From Burkholderiaceae bacterium (GTDB lineage: Bacteria; Pseudomonadota; Gammaproteobacteria; Burkholderiales; Burkholderiaceae), in contig JAJPEN010000064.1 in NCBI GenBank assembly GCA_021166835.1, positions 1 to 64,000 on the forward strand: a stretch of DNA of 64,000 bases, given 5' to 3'. Below the pieces are notes generated by a model that worked only from the letters and a program-made list of their open reading frames with translations, did no database searches and was not told where the DNA came from. Both the position numbers and the translations under genes were made by a program. Below are positions 1 to 8,499 of the stretch, in pieces (position 1 is the first letter of the stretch; each line of letters starts with the position of its first letter).

Positions 1-1
1 C

Positions 2-523
2 GTCTGCGACCTGAAGAAGGGCGACACGGTGCAGGTCACCGGCCCCTTCGGCACGTCGTTCCTGATGCCGAACCATCCGCGCTCGAACCTGCTGATGATC
101 TGCACCGGCACCGGCAGCGCGCCGATGCGCGCGATGACCGAATACCGGCGCCGGCTGCGCGCGAGCGGCAAGTTCGACAGCGGCAGGCTGATGCTCTTCT
201 TCGGCGCACGCGCCGAGCAGGAACTGCCGTACTTCGGCCCGCTGATGAAGCTGCCGCGCGACTTCATCGACGTGAATCTCGCGTTCTCGCGCACGCCGGG
301 CAGGCCGAAGCGCTACGTGCAGGATCTGCTGCGCGAACGCGCCGCCGACGTGCTCGAGCTGCTGAAGGACGAGAACACCTTCGTCTACGTGTGCGGGCTG
401 AAGAGCATGGAGGAAGGCGTCGTCGCCGCGCTGCGCGACGCGGCCGAGCAGGGCGGCATGGCGTGGGATGCGCTCGCCGCGAAGCTCGAGCGCGAGGGGC
501 GGCTGCATCTCGAGACGTATTGA
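2..523 (+). CDS. boxA: BoxA-type benzoyl-CoA epoxidase reductase, C-terminal part (5' truncated by window)
   Basis: The frame is already open at base 2 and ends with TGA at 521-523, so only the C-terminal ~173 residues are visible. They form the NAD-binding half of a ferredoxin-NADP reductase-type flavoprotein. The glycine-rich [12 protein letters not shown] stretch, [15 protein letters not shown], and the [13 protein letters not shown] segment near the end are typical nicotinamide-binding elements. The ending HLETY and the overall pattern resemble BoxA, the FAD/ferredoxin reductase that feeds electrons to BoxB in the aerobic benzoyl-CoA pathway. The N-terminal ferredoxin domain expected of BoxA lies outside the window, so another FNR-type reductase is possible. 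A 37-base piece of this gene (295-331) recurs downstream of vapC. Confidence 0.72.
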   Translation, partial: VCDLKKGDTVQVTGPFGTSFLMPNHPRSNLLMICTGTGSAPMRAMTEYRRRLRASGKFDSGRLMLFFGARAEQELPYFGPLMKLPRDFIDVNLAFSRTPGRPKRYVQDLLRERAADVLELLKDENTFVYVCGLKSMEEGVVAALRDAAEQGGMAWDALAAKLEREGRLHLETY

Positions 524-606
524 GGCGGGGCACGATGGAGCGACCGTCGTGTCGCTCCCCGAAACAGGTCGGCCGAAGGTGGCATTGCGCCATCAGGCGG
601 ACGTGG

Positions 607-653
607 AGTAATCTTACTCTCGTCTTACTCAATTCGCCGTACATTCGCCGTAC
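607..653. promoter_or_regulatory. Direct and inverted repeats upstream of vapBC
   Basis: Between boxA and vapB there is an inverted pair AGTAA/TTACT (607-618), a direct repeat TCTTACTC at 612-619 and 623-630, and a direct repeat ATTCGCCGTAC at 632-642 and 643-653. Both direct repeats have an 11-base period, about one helical turn. VapB antitoxins usually bind repeats over their own promoter, so this is the likely autoregulatory site; that role is inferred. Confidence 0.4.
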
Positions 654-676
654 CCGACTGCGTCGACCTTGCTGCC

Positions 677-949
677 ATGACCCAGGAAACCACTCGCCTG
701 TCGTCGAAAGGCCAGATCGTTCTTCCGAAATCGGTCCGGCAAGACCGCAACTGGCCGCCGGGAACCGAATTCCGGATCGAATCTTTCGAGGATGGAATCC
801 TGTTGCGTCCGGTCAAGCCGTTTCCCGCGACGACGCTCGAAGACGTGATCGGAATCATCGGGTACCAGGGTCCGAGGCGTTCGCTCCAGGATATGGAAGA
901 CGCGATCGCGAAGGGCGTGAAGGAAGGGCGTGATCGCGGTCGATACTAA
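677..949 (+). CDS. vapB: VapB-type antitoxin, AbrB/SpoVT fold
   Basis: A 90-residue protein whose N-terminus has the AbrB/MazE swapped-hairpin signature LSSKGQIVLPKSVR, followed by PGTEFRIE and GILLRPV. This is the DNA-binding half typical of VapB antitoxins. The C-terminal ~40 residues are polar and would wrap the toxin. The last 20 bases overlap the GTG start of the PIN-domain toxin, the usual antitoxin-first arrangement with translational coupling. The product should neutralise VapC and repress the operon, probably at the repeats in 607-653. The stretch looks less G+C-rich than neighbouring genes, consistent with acquisition as a mobile module. Confidence 0.88.
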   Translation: MTQETTRLSSKGQIVLPKSVRQDRNWPPGTEFRIESFEDGILLRPVKPFPATTLEDVIGIIGYQGPRRSLQDMEDAIAKGVKEGRDRGRY

Positions 950-1319
950 CGTCGTCGTCCGCCTGCTCACGAACGACGATCACGACGAGGCACGACGCGC
1001 GGCCGCCGTGTTCGAGGCGAACGAGATCCTGCTTTCCAGGACGATATTGCTCGAAACGGAATGGGTGCTGCGCTTCAGCTACGAAGCGGGCCGGCACGAA
1101 ATCCATCGCGGTCTTGCCGCGGTGTTGGGCATGCCTCGTGTCGTGGTCGAGGCACCCCGGCAGGTTTCGCTGGCTCTCGAGTGGTTTCGGCACGGGCTCG
1201 ATTTCGCCGATGCGCTGCACCTCGCATCGGCCGCTGATGCCGAACGCTTCGTTACGTTCGACCGGAAACTCGCCCGGCGATCAGACTCGCTCGCAGCTGT
1301 TCCGGTCGAGACGCTCTGA
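930..1319 (+). CDS. vapC: VapC-type PIN-domain ribonuclease toxin
   Basis: A 129-residue PIN-domain protein starting with GTG inside vapB. The acidic residues of the metal site can be seen: Asp in IAVDTNVVVRLL at the N-terminus, Glu in LLETEWVL near residue 40, and the pair in DFADALHLASA and VTFDRKLAR towards the C-terminus. PIN toxins of this type cut specific RNAs (tRNA or rRNA loops) using Mg2+ or Mn2+ and are held inactive by VapB. Nothing in the frame looks broken, so the toxin is probably functional. The target RNA cannot be told from sequence. Confidence 0.9.
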   Translation: MIAVDTNVVVRLLTNDDHDEARRAAAVFEANEILLSRTILLETEWVLRFSYEAGRHEIHRGLAAVLGMPRVVVEAPRQVSLALEWFRHGLDFADALHLASAADAERFVTFDRKLARRSDSLAAVPVETL

Positions 1320-1356
1320 GGCGCGCCTTCTTTCTACTTCTCCCCTTTGCGCGTCC

Positions 1357-1443
1357 GCCGGGCACGCCGAAGCGCTACGTGCAGGATCTGCTGGGCGACT
1401 GGGCGGGCGACGCGCTGCAAGACGCAGCGTTTCTGCTTGCGTA
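1357..1443 (+). pseudogene. boxA-like C-terminal fragment behind vapC
   Basis: Bases 1357-1393 match 295-331 inside boxA with one mismatch in 37. Read in the equivalent frame they give [12 protein letters not shown], then a diverged tail GDWAGDALQDAAFLLA and a TAA stop at 1441-1443. No upstream reading frame or start supports a complete gene. This is best read as a remnant of a second reductase or of a boxA duplication, left on the far side of the vapBC module. The rest of the space up to 1526 has no recognisable gene. Confidence 0.6.
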
Positions 1444-1526
1444 AGCCGCTGCGCATCGGCGAACGCTGCATCTTGCAGCGCATCGAGCGGGTGGAGGCCG
1501 CGCGCTTTCGACGTGTTCGTGCGGCA

Positions 1527-2831
1527 TCAACGATAGATCAGCGTCGGCAACCAGATCGTCAGCGGCGGCCAGTAGCTCGCCACCATCAGCGCTGCCACCG
1601 CTGCCGCGACGAAGGGCAGGATCGCCCGCCCCACCACGCCCAGCGGCAGCTTCGCGATTCCGCAGGCGACGAACAGGCAGATGCCCACCGGCGGCGTCAG
1701 CATGCCGATCGCGAGGTTGACCACCATCAGCACGCCGAAGTGCATCGGGTCGACGCCCATCAGCATGGTGAGCGGCGCGAGCACGGGCACCAGCAGGATC
1801 AGCGCGGCGGTGGTCTCGAGCACGCAGCCGACGATGAGCAGGCCGGCCATCACGAGCAGCAGCACGCCCCAGGGAGGGAGCGCCATCGAGGTGATCGCAC
1901 CCTGCACCAGCAGCGCGGTCTGCTGCATGGCGACCAGCCAGGTGAACACTTTCGCCATCGCGATGATGAAGAGGATCGTCGCCGCGATCACCTGCGACTC
2001 GACGATGAGTCCGGGCAGTTCGCGCCAGGTGAGCTGCCGGTTCACGAAGATCGCCACCAGCAGCGCGTAGAACACCGCCAGTGCCGCCGCCTCCGTGACG
2101 GTGACGATCCCGCTGAGGATGCCGCCCAGCACGATCACCGGCGCGCCGAGCGACCAGATCGCCTGGCGCAGCGACGCCAGCACGTAGCGCAGCGAGAACG
2201 GCCGGCGCGTGCCGTAGCCGTGGCGCAGCGCTTTCCAGATCGCCACGCTCATGAACGACAGGCCGAACAGCAGCCCCACCATCATGCCGCCGGCGAACAG
2301 CTCGGCGATCGAGACGTTGGTGAGGAAGCCGTAGATGATCATCGGGATCGACGGCGGAATGATCACGCCGATCGCCCCGCCGGCCGCGACCAGCGCGGCC
2401 GAGAAGGCCGGCGGATAGCCTTGGCGCACCAGCGCGGGGATCGCCACCGCGCCGAGCGCCGCGGTGTCGGCGGCGGCCGAGCCCGAGATGCCGGCGAAGA
2501 ACATCGAGGCGACGATCACCGCGCAGGCGAGCCCGCCCGGCGCCCAGCCGACCAGCGAGTCGGAGAAGTCGATCAGCTGCTGCGAGATGCCGCCGCGCTC
2601 CATGATCGAGCCGGCGAGCATGAACAGCGGCACCGCGAGCAGGTCGAAGGAGTCGACGCCGGCGAAGAGCAGCTGGACGATCGTCTGGCCCAGCCCCGCG
2701 GTGTCGATCCCGGGCGGAAAGACGCCCGGCGCGAGGATCAGGCCGATCGCGGGCAGGCCGATCGCCAGCGCGATCGGCAGCCCGAGCGCGATGAGCAGGA
2801 ACAGGCCGCCGAACAGCAGCGTGACGATCAT
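1527..2831 (-). CDS. dctM: TRAP transporter large permease, DctM family (system 1)
   Basis: A 434-residue, strongly hydrophobic protein with the dozen or so membrane segments of DctM, the subunit that carries the Na+-driven substrate path in tripartite ATP-independent transporters. Family-like stretches include PLFMLAGSIMERGGIS, SGSAAADTAALGAVAIP and GAIGVIIPPSIPMIIYG. The chosen ATG (2829-2831) overlaps the dctQ stop as ATGA, typical for this pair, and excludes a 53-residue non-hydrophobic extension. It is the last gene of amidase-dctP-dctQ-dctM. The substrate is unknown; the family carries organic acids. Confidence 0.93.
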   Translation of the reverse strand: MIVTLLFGGLFLLIALGLPIALAIGLPAIGLILAPGVFPPGIDTAGLGQTIVQLLFAGVDSFDLLAVPLFMLAGSIMERGGISQQLIDFSDSLVGWAPGGLACAVIVASMFFAGISGSAAADTAALGAVAIPALVRQGYPPAFSAALVAAGGAIGVIIPPSIPMIIYGFLTNVSIAELFAGGMMVGLLFGLSFMSVAIWKALRHGYGTRRPFSLRYVLASLRQAIWSLGAPVIVLGGILSGIVTVTEAAALAVFYALLVAIFVNRQLTWRELPGLIVESQVIAATILFIIAMAKVFTWLVAMQQTALLVQGAITSMALPPWGVLLLVMAGLLIVGCVLETTAALILLVPVLAPLTMLMGVDPMHFGVLMVVNLAIGMLTPPVGICLFVACGIAKLPLGVVGRAILPFVAAAVAALMVASYWPPLTIWLPTLIYR

Positions 2832-3304
2832 CGGGTGTGTCGGTCTCGCGCCGCCGCCATGTCGGCCAGGACGTGCACGATGAACACGAGCGAGGCGATC
2901 GGGATCACCGCGTACGGAATCGACATCGGGATCTGCAGCGACGCCGACGTGTGCTCGGCGGCCTTGATCGTATAGGCCGCGCCGAACCACGCGATGAGGC
3001 CGAAGCAGGCGAGCGTGAGCAGTTGCAGCGCGAACACCGTCGCGCGCTGGAATGCGGGGCCGAACCAGTGGCCGATGCCCTGCAGTCCGATGAAGCTCGC
3101 GCGCTTGTAGGCGACGGTGCCGCCGAGGAAGGTGATCGCCACCAGCAGATGGCGGCTCACCTCCTCGGACCAGCCGAGCGAGTCTCCGGCGTAGCGAAAC
3201 GCCACCTGCGCGAACAGGATCAGGCAGATCGCCGCGCCGATCAGCATCAGCAGTTTTTCCACCGCAGCGTTCAGCGTGCCGCTGACGCGCTGCAATGTGC
3301 TCAT
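2828..3304 (-). CDS. dctQ: TRAP transporter small permease, DctQ family (system 1)
   Basis: A 158-residue protein with four predicted membrane helices, as in DctQ. It shows the usual second-helix pattern (AAICLILFAQVAFRY) and the conserved WSEEVSRHLLV segment. DctQ binds DctM and links it to the periplasmic receptor; in some systems the two are fused. It lies 49 bases after dctP and overlaps dctM by 4 bases, so the three subunits are almost certainly made together. Confidence 0.92.
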   Translation of the reverse strand: MSTLQRVSGTLNAAVEKLLMLIGAAICLILFAQVAFRYAGDSLGWSEEVSRHLLVAITFLGGTVAYKRASFIGLQGIGHWFGPAFQRATVFALQLLTLACFGLIAWFGAAYTIKAAEHTSASLQIPMSIPYAVIPIASLVFIVHVLADMAAARDRHTR

Positions 3305-3353
3305 CGGCGCCGCCCCGGTTGCTGCTGCCGCAGTCGCTGCCTGGGCGATCGCC

Positions 3354-4325
3354 TCACTGCACTTCCGCGCGGATCTGCTCGACGAGCTTCTTCGTGTCGC
3401 CCGACAGCGAGTCGATCACCGGCTGCGTCGCCTTGCGGAAGGCCGCGAGGTCGGGGTTCTCGTCGACCTGCATGCCGGCCGCCTTCAGCTCGGCGAGCTG
3501 CTGGCGTTCGTTGTCGCGGATGTATCTGCGCCCTTCGAGCGCGGCCGTGTGCGCGCATTCGGTGACCGCCGCGCGCTGGTCGGCGGGAAGGCCGTCGACG
3601 AAGCGCTTGTTGGCGACGAACACGAGCGCCGAATACACGTGGCGCGTGAGCGACAGGTATTTCTGCCCCGCCTCGGGCAGCTTGGCCGCGTGGATGACGG
3701 CGATCGGATTCTCCTGGCCGTCGATGACGCCCTGCTGCAGCTGGGTGAAGATCGGCCAGGCCATCGGCGTGGGGTTCGCGCCGAGCGCGCGCCAGATCGC
3801 CAGGTGCGTGGGCGCCTCCATCGTGCGGATCTTCAGCCCCTTCAGGTCCGACGGATCCTTCACGTCGCGCTTCGAGTTGGTGACGTTGCGAAAGCCGTTG
3901 TCGAGGAAGGCGAGCGCGACGAAGCCGGATTTCTCGAAGCGGCGCGCGAGATCCTGCCCGATCGGACCGTCGAGCACCTTGTCGGCGGCTTCGTACGACG
4001 GGAAGAGGAACGGCATCTCGAGCGCCTTGATCTCGGGGACGAAGGCTTCGACCGGCCCGGTGGTGCTCACCGCCATCTGCGTCGTGCCGAGCTGGATCTG
4101 CTGCAGCACCTGCGTCTCGCTGCCGAGCACTGCCGAGTGATGGACGACGACGTCGATCTTGCCCGGAACGCGCTTGTCGACGCACTCCTTGAACCAGTTC
4201 GCCGCGCGCGTGTGCACGAAGCTCGGGTTGGTGACGATGCCGATGTTGATCTTCGTCTGCGCGTCGGCGGCGCCGGCGGCGACCAGGAACAGCATGGCTA
4301 GGGCGGCAGCGATCGGTGCGCGCAT
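3354..4325 (-). CDS. dctP: TRAP transporter substrate-binding protein, DctP family (system 1)
   Basis: A periplasmic receptor of 323 residues. The start at 4325 gives a clean signal peptide (MRAPIAAALAMLFLVAAGAADAQ), and a GGAG ribosome-binding site lies ~9 bases ahead; an in-frame start 13 codons upstream is less likely. Mature features fit DctP: KINIGIVTNPSFVHTRAANW at the start, GTTQMAVSTTGPVEAFVPEI, an LKGLKIRTMEAP block containing the arginine that usually pairs with a substrate carboxylate, and GVIDGQENPIAVI. The gene follows an amidase by 94 bases on the same strand, so the ligand could be an amide or a related carboxylate. That link is inferred. Confidence 0.93.
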   Translation of the reverse strand: MRAPIAAALAMLFLVAAGAADAQTKINIGIVTNPSFVHTRAANWFKECVDKRVPGKIDVVVHHSAVLGSETQVLQQIQLGTTQMAVSTTGPVEAFVPEIKALEMPFLFPSYEAADKVLDGPIGQDLARRFEKSGFVALAFLDNGFRNVTNSKRDVKDPSDLKGLKIRTMEAPTHLAIWRALGANPTPMAWPIFTQLQQGVIDGQENPIAVIHAAKLPEAGQKYLSLTRHVYSALVFVANKRFVDGLPADQRAAVTECAHTAALEGRRYIRDNERQQLAELKAAGMQVDENPDLAAFRKATQPVIDSLSGDTKKLVEQIRAEVQ

Positions 4326-4419
4326 TGCGAAGACTCCGGGGAACGAGAACGCGAAGGACTGCAAGGATCCGGCGAAACGGCCCGGCTGTCAAAGATATTC
4401 TTGAAATAGATCTTCTTCG

Positions 4420-5916
4420 TCAGCGCCCCTCGTATGCGCTCGCCGCCTTCAACACCGTCATCTCGTCGAAGTGCCTGCCGACCAGCATCAGCCCGACCGG
4501 CTTGCCCTCGGTTTCGCCGCAGGGCACCGAGATCGCCGGGTGCCCGGTGAGGTTGAAGGGCGAAGTGTTCGCGAGCATCGTCCAGCTGTGCGTCAGCACC
4601 TCGGCGAGCGATGCGCCGTCGGGCGGGATCGGCAGCGTCGGAAACGGCAGCGTCGGCATCAGCAGCAGGTCGAAGCGCGCGAGCGCCTCGTCGTATTCGC
4701 GGCGCAGCCGCCGGCGCAGGTTCTGCGTCTTCGCGTAATAGCGTCCGCCGCAGTCCTCGGCCAGGTAGCGTCCGAGCAGCATGCCGGCCTTGATCGTGTG
4801 CGGCAGCTCGTTCGCGCGTTCGCGCAGGTTGCCGAGCATCGCGCCGAGCCCGAGCGGATACGCGCCGATGCCGTGGTGGCCGACGCCGGTGCCGCTGTAC
4901 AGCGTCCGGTACGTGCCTTCGTTGGCCAGCGCCCCCCACAGCGTGCTGCCGTGCAGATGCCAGGGGATCGGGATTTCCTCGACGACGGCGCCCAGCTTCT
5001 TCAGCGCGGGAAGCGCCGCGCGCACCGTCTCGTCGGTGCCCGGGTGCGACTCGGGCAGTCCGAAGGACTCGCGCACGACCCCGATGCGCAGGCCCGCGAT
5101 GTCCCGGCCGAGCGCCTCGGTATAGGGCGCGAGCTTCAGGTTGCGCTGTCGGCCGTCGATGCCGTCCTCGCCCGCCATCACTTCGAGCAGCAGCGCCACG
5201 CCGGCGACGTCGCGCGCCATCGGGCCGGCGTGGTCGATCGAGTAGTCCAGCCCCATGATCCCGGTGTACGGCACGAGCCCGAAGGTGGGCTTCAGTCCGA
5301 CGATGCCGGAGAAGGACGCCGGAATGCGCACCGAGCCCGCCTGGTCGGCTCCGGTGGCGAGGTCGACTTCGCCGGCGGCCAGCAGCGCCGCGCTGCCGGT
5401 GGTCGAGCCGCCGGGCGTGTGGCCCGGGTTGCGCGCGCTGATCACCGGACCGGTGGCGCTCGTCGCGCTGCCGCCGGCGAAGGAGAAATACTCGCAGACC
5501 GACTTGCCGACGATGTGCCCGCCGGCATCGAGAATGCGCGTGACGATCGTCGCGTCCACGTCGGGCACGAAGCCTTCGAGCACCGACGCCCCGTTCATCA
5601 TCGGCACGCCGGCGATCATCGTGTTGTCCTTCACCGCGATGCGCTTGCCGGCGAGCCTGCCTTGCGGCGCCCCGCGGATGTCGGTGCGCACGTACCACGC
5701 GTTCAGCGGGTTGTCGGCGGGGTCCGGCCGATAGCCGGGCGTGCGCGGATACTTCACCGGCGGCTTCTCGTCGGGCAGGCGGTCGACGAGCCGGAAGCCG
5801 GGCACGAAGGCGCGGCAGAAGTCGATGAACTCCTGCGCGTATTCGGGCGTGACGTCCATTCCGAGTTCCGCGCCGAGTCGGCGGACGCGTTCGTTGCCGG
5901 GCAGTTCGAATGACAT
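4420..5916 (-). CDS. Amidase-signature family hydrolase
   Basis: A 498-residue amidase-signature enzyme. The Ser-cisSer-Lys triad is visible: Lys96 in GKRIAVKDN, the cis-Ser in GGSTTGSAAL near residue 171, and the nucleophile Ser195 in GADQAGSVRIPASFSG. Family members hydrolyse amides to a carboxylate and ammonia; the C-terminal half, which sets specificity, gives no clear clue. The start has a GGAG site 8 bases upstream. It is the first gene of a probable operon with a TRAP transporter, so the likely story is uptake of an amide or acid followed by hydrolysis. GGSTTGSAA differs slightly from the usual GGSSGGSAA, but the serines are kept. Confidence 0.88.
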   Translation of the reverse strand: MSFELPGNERVRRLGAELGMDVTPEYAQEFIDFCRAFVPGFRLVDRLPDEKPPVKYPRTPGYRPDPADNPLNAWYVRTDIRGAPQGRLAGKRIAVKDNTMIAGVPMMNGASVLEGFVPDVDATIVTRILDAGGHIVGKSVCEYFSFAGGSATSATGPVISARNPGHTPGGSTTGSAALLAAGEVDLATGADQAGSVRIPASFSGIVGLKPTFGLVPYTGIMGLDYSIDHAGPMARDVAGVALLLEVMAGEDGIDGRQRNLKLAPYTEALGRDIAGLRIGVVRESFGLPESHPGTDETVRAALPALKKLGAVVEEIPIPWHLHGSTLWGALANEGTYRTLYSGTGVGHHGIGAYPLGLGAMLGNLRERANELPHTIKAGMLLGRYLAEDCGGRYYAKTQNLRRRLRREYDEALARFDLLLMPTLPFPTLPIPPDGASLAEVLTHSWTMLANTSPFNLTGHPAISVPCGETEGKPVGLMLVGRHFDEMTVLKAASAYEGR

Positions 5917-6040
5917 GCGCGTCTCCGGAAGGGCGCGTCTGCGCGCGCATCCCTCATGGTTCGTGTTCGTATCGGGGTCGTCGAAGGATAGCCGAAGGGG
6001 CTACGCTACGCTCTGTTCCTTGCGGAAGGAGACCCACTAC
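5917..6040. promoter_or_regulatory. Divergent intergenic region, amidase / aminotransferase
   Basis: These 124 bases separate the divergent amidase and aminotransferase genes and must hold both promoters. A GGAAGGAG ribosome-binding site lies just ahead of the aminotransferase ATG. I could not pick out a convincing sigma-70 box or operator. Confidence 0.35.
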
Positions 6041-7165
6041 ATGCCCGGCCTGCTCCCCGACGTCGATCCCGACGGCCTGCTCGAATACTCGGTCGTCTAC
6101 ACCGACCGCGCGCTGAACCACATGTCGAAGAAGTTCCAGCGCGTGATGCGGGACATCTCGGCGACGCTGAAGGAGGTCTACGCCGCGCGCTCGGCAATCG
6201 TCGTTCCCGGCAGCGGCAGCTTCGGCATGGAGGCCGTCGCGCGCCAGTTCGCCACCGGACGAAAGTGCCTGGTGGTGCGCAACGGCTGGTTCAGCTATCG
6301 CTGGAGCCAGATCTTCGAGATGGGCGGCATCCCGTCCTCGACGCTCGTCGAGAAGGCGCGCGCGGTGCGTCCCGGCGCGCAGGCGCCGTTCGCGCCGCCC
6401 GCGATCGACGAGGTCGTCGCGACGATCGCGCGCGAACGACCGGAGATCGTCTTCGCGCCGCACGTGGAGACCTCGTCGGGAATCCTGCTGCCCGACGACT
6501 ACCTGCACGCGCTGGCCGGTGCCGTGCACGCGGCGGGCGGCCTGTTCGTGCTCGACTGCATCGCCTCGGGCGCGCTGTGGGTGGACATGCGCGCGCTCGG
6601 CGTCGACGTGCTGGTGAGCGCACCGCAGAAGGGTTGGAGCGGTCCGGCCTGCTGCGCCTTCGTCGCGCTCGGCGAGCAGGCGCGCGAACGCATCGACAGC
6701 ACGCGCAGCACGAGCTTCTCGTGCGACCTGCGCAAATGGCTGCAGATCATGGAGACCTACGAGAACGGCGGCCACGCCTACCACGCGACGCTGCCCACCG
6801 ACGCGCTGGTGCACGTGCGCGACGCGATGCACGAGACGCAGCGCTTCGGTTTCGAGGCCGCGCGCCGGGCGCAGTCGCGCCTGGGCGAGGAAGTGCGGGC
6901 GATGCTCGTGCGCAAGGGCTATCCGAGCGTGGCTGCGCCGGGCTTCGAGGCGCCCGGCGTCGTCGTCTCGTATACCGAAGACGAGGGTATCCAGTCGGGA
7001 CGCAGGCTGCTCGACGCGGGCCTTCAGATCGCCGCCGGCGTGCCGCTGGCGGTCGACGAGCCGGCCGACTTCCGCACCTTCCGCATCGGGCTGTTCGGCC
7101 TGGACAAGCTGGCGAACGTCGATCGGACGGTGAGCACGCTCACGCAGGCTTTCGAGCGGCTCTGA
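6041..7165 (+). CDS. Class V pyridoxal-phosphate aminotransferase (alanine/serine-glyoxylate type)
   Basis: A 374-residue fold-type I PLP enzyme of class V. The PLP lysine is Lys197 in VSAPQKGWSGP, preceded by FVLDCIASGALWVDM, where the Asp pairs with the pyridine nitrogen. PGSGSFGMEAVARQF near residue 57 and VETSSGILLP match the cofactor and substrate loops of alanine-glyoxylate and serine-glyoxylate aminotransferases. The ATG at 6041 follows a good ribosome-binding site; the open frame continues upstream without family features. It is divergent from the amidase and converges with a second TRAP operon 21 bases away. The true amino donor and acceptor are not known. Confidence 0.88.
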   Translation: MPGLLPDVDPDGLLEYSVVYTDRALNHMSKKFQRVMRDISATLKEVYAARSAIVVPGSGSFGMEAVARQFATGRKCLVVRNGWFSYRWSQIFEMGGIPSSTLVEKARAVRPGAQAPFAPPAIDEVVATIARERPEIVFAPHVETSSGILLPDDYLHALAGAVHAAGGLFVLDCIASGALWVDMRALGVDVLVSAPQKGWSGPACCAFVALGEQARERIDSTRSTSFSCDLRKWLQIMETYENGGHAYHATLPTDALVHVRDAMHETQRFGFEAARRAQSRLGEEVRAMLVRKGYPSVAAPGFEAPGVVVSYTEDEGIQSGRRLLDAGLQIAAGVPLAVDEPADFRTFRIGLFGLDKLANVDRTVSTLTQAFERL

Positions 7166-7186
7166 CACGCGAGTGCACGAAGCGCG

Positions 7187-8497
7187 TTACTTCCACCCCG
7201 GGAGCAGCAGCGCGATCTGCGGGAACGCCGCGATCAGCGCGATCAGCGCGATCGTGCAGAAGACGTAGGGCAGCGCGGCGCGGGCCACCGTCCCCAGCGT
7301 CGTTCCGCGCGGCGCCACGCCGAGCATCACGAACAGCAGGAGACCGAAGGGCGGCGTCGTGAAGCCGATCTCGTAGGACAGCAGCAGCAGCATGCCGAAC
7401 CACACGAGATCGAAGTGGAGCGACGTGGCGATCGGGATGAAGATCGGCAGCGTGATCAGCATCATCGACAGCTGGTCCATGAACATGCCGAGCACGAGGA
7501 TCGCGGCGACCATCAGCGCGAGCAGCATCATCGGCGATGCGCCGAAGGCGAGCAGCCACTGCACGAATCCGCCCGACGCCCCCGAGAACGCGAGCACCTG
7601 CGCGAAGGTGGTCGATGCGGCGATGATGAGGAAGGTCATTCCGGTGACCTTCATCGCGTCCTCGAGCGAGCGCCAGATCAGCGCCCAGGAGAAGCGCCGG
7701 TACGCGATCATCAGGCCGGCGACGCCCAGGCAGCCGAGCGCGGCCGATTCGGTGGGCGAAGCGATGCCCAGGATGATCGTGCCGACGACGAGGAACACGA
7801 TCACCGACATCGGCACGACGTTGACGAAAACGGCCGAGAGCTTCTCGCGCAGCGTGAACCGTTCCACGGCGTATTGCGGCGCAGCGTCGGAATCGATGTG
7901 CGCCTGCGTGAAGATCAGCACGATGAACATCGACGTCAGCAGCAGCCCCGGCACGACGCCGGCGATCAGCAGCGCGCCGACGTCGATCTGCGCGAGCGAG
8001 CCGAGCAGCACGGCGAGCGCCGACGGCGGAATGATGACGGCGAGCGACCCCGCGCCGAGCACCGGGCCGTAGGCCATGTGCGGCTTGTAGCCGCGCCCGA
8101 GCATCGTCGGCACCATCGTCGAGCCCATCATCCCGGTGTTCGCCAGGCTCGAACCCGACAGCGATGCGAACACCGCGCCGGCGAGCACGGTGAGGTAGGC
8201 CAGGCGCGCGCGCAGGTTGCCGATGCACATGTCGATGGCGCGGAACACGTTTTCGCCGAGCCCCGAGCGGAAGAACAGGCTGCCCATGATCAGGAACAGC
8301 GGCATCGGCGTCAGCGCGTAGATCGACACCGCGTCGCCGAAGTTCGACACCATCTGCGTGATCGCCGGCGATCCGCCCATGAACAGGAAGATGCAGGCGA
8401 TGTTGGTGGCGAAAAAGGCGATCGCCACCGGCGTGCCCAGGCCCATCAGCGCCAGCAGCAGGCCGATCATGATCGCGAGCACGGTGTGCCACTGCAT
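7187..8497 (-). CDS. dctM: TRAP transporter large permease, DctM family (system 2)
   Basis: A 436-residue polytopic permease with DctM hallmarks: MPLFLIMGSLFFRSGLGE, ASLSGSSLANTGMMGSTMVP and SLAVIIPPSALAVLLG. The start at 8497 (MQWHTVLAIMIG) lies 2 bases after the dctQ stop and begins right at the first membrane helix; an extension of 30 charged residues upstream is unlikely. The sequence is quite different from the system 1 DctM, so this is not a recent duplication. It is the last gene of dctP-dctQ-dctM system 2. Confidence 0.93.
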   Translation of the reverse strand: MQWHTVLAIMIGLLLALMGLGTPVAIAFFATNIACIFLFMGGSPAITQMVSNFGDAVSIYALTPMPLFLIMGSLFFRSGLGENVFRAIDMCIGNLRARLAYLTVLAGAVFASLSGSSLANTGMMGSTMVPTMLGRGYKPHMAYGPVLGAGSLAVIIPPSALAVLLGSLAQIDVGALLIAGVVPGLLLTSMFIVLIFTQAHIDSDAAPQYAVERFTLREKLSAVFVNVVPMSVIVFLVVGTIILGIASPTESAALGCLGVAGLMIAYRRFSWALIWRSLEDAMKVTGMTFLIIAASTTFAQVLAFSGASGGFVQWLLAFGASPMMLLALMVAAILVLGMFMDQLSMMLITLPIFIPIATSLHFDLVWFGMLLLLSYEIGFTTPPFGLLLFVMLGVAPRGTTLGTVARAALPYVFCTIALIALIAAFPQIALLLPGWK

Positions 8498-8499
8498 GC

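Noticed and set aside
1347..2975. A plus-strand open frame rich in Gln/His/Arg opposite dctM
   Set aside because: It mirrors dctM codon structure and has no start signal or domain.
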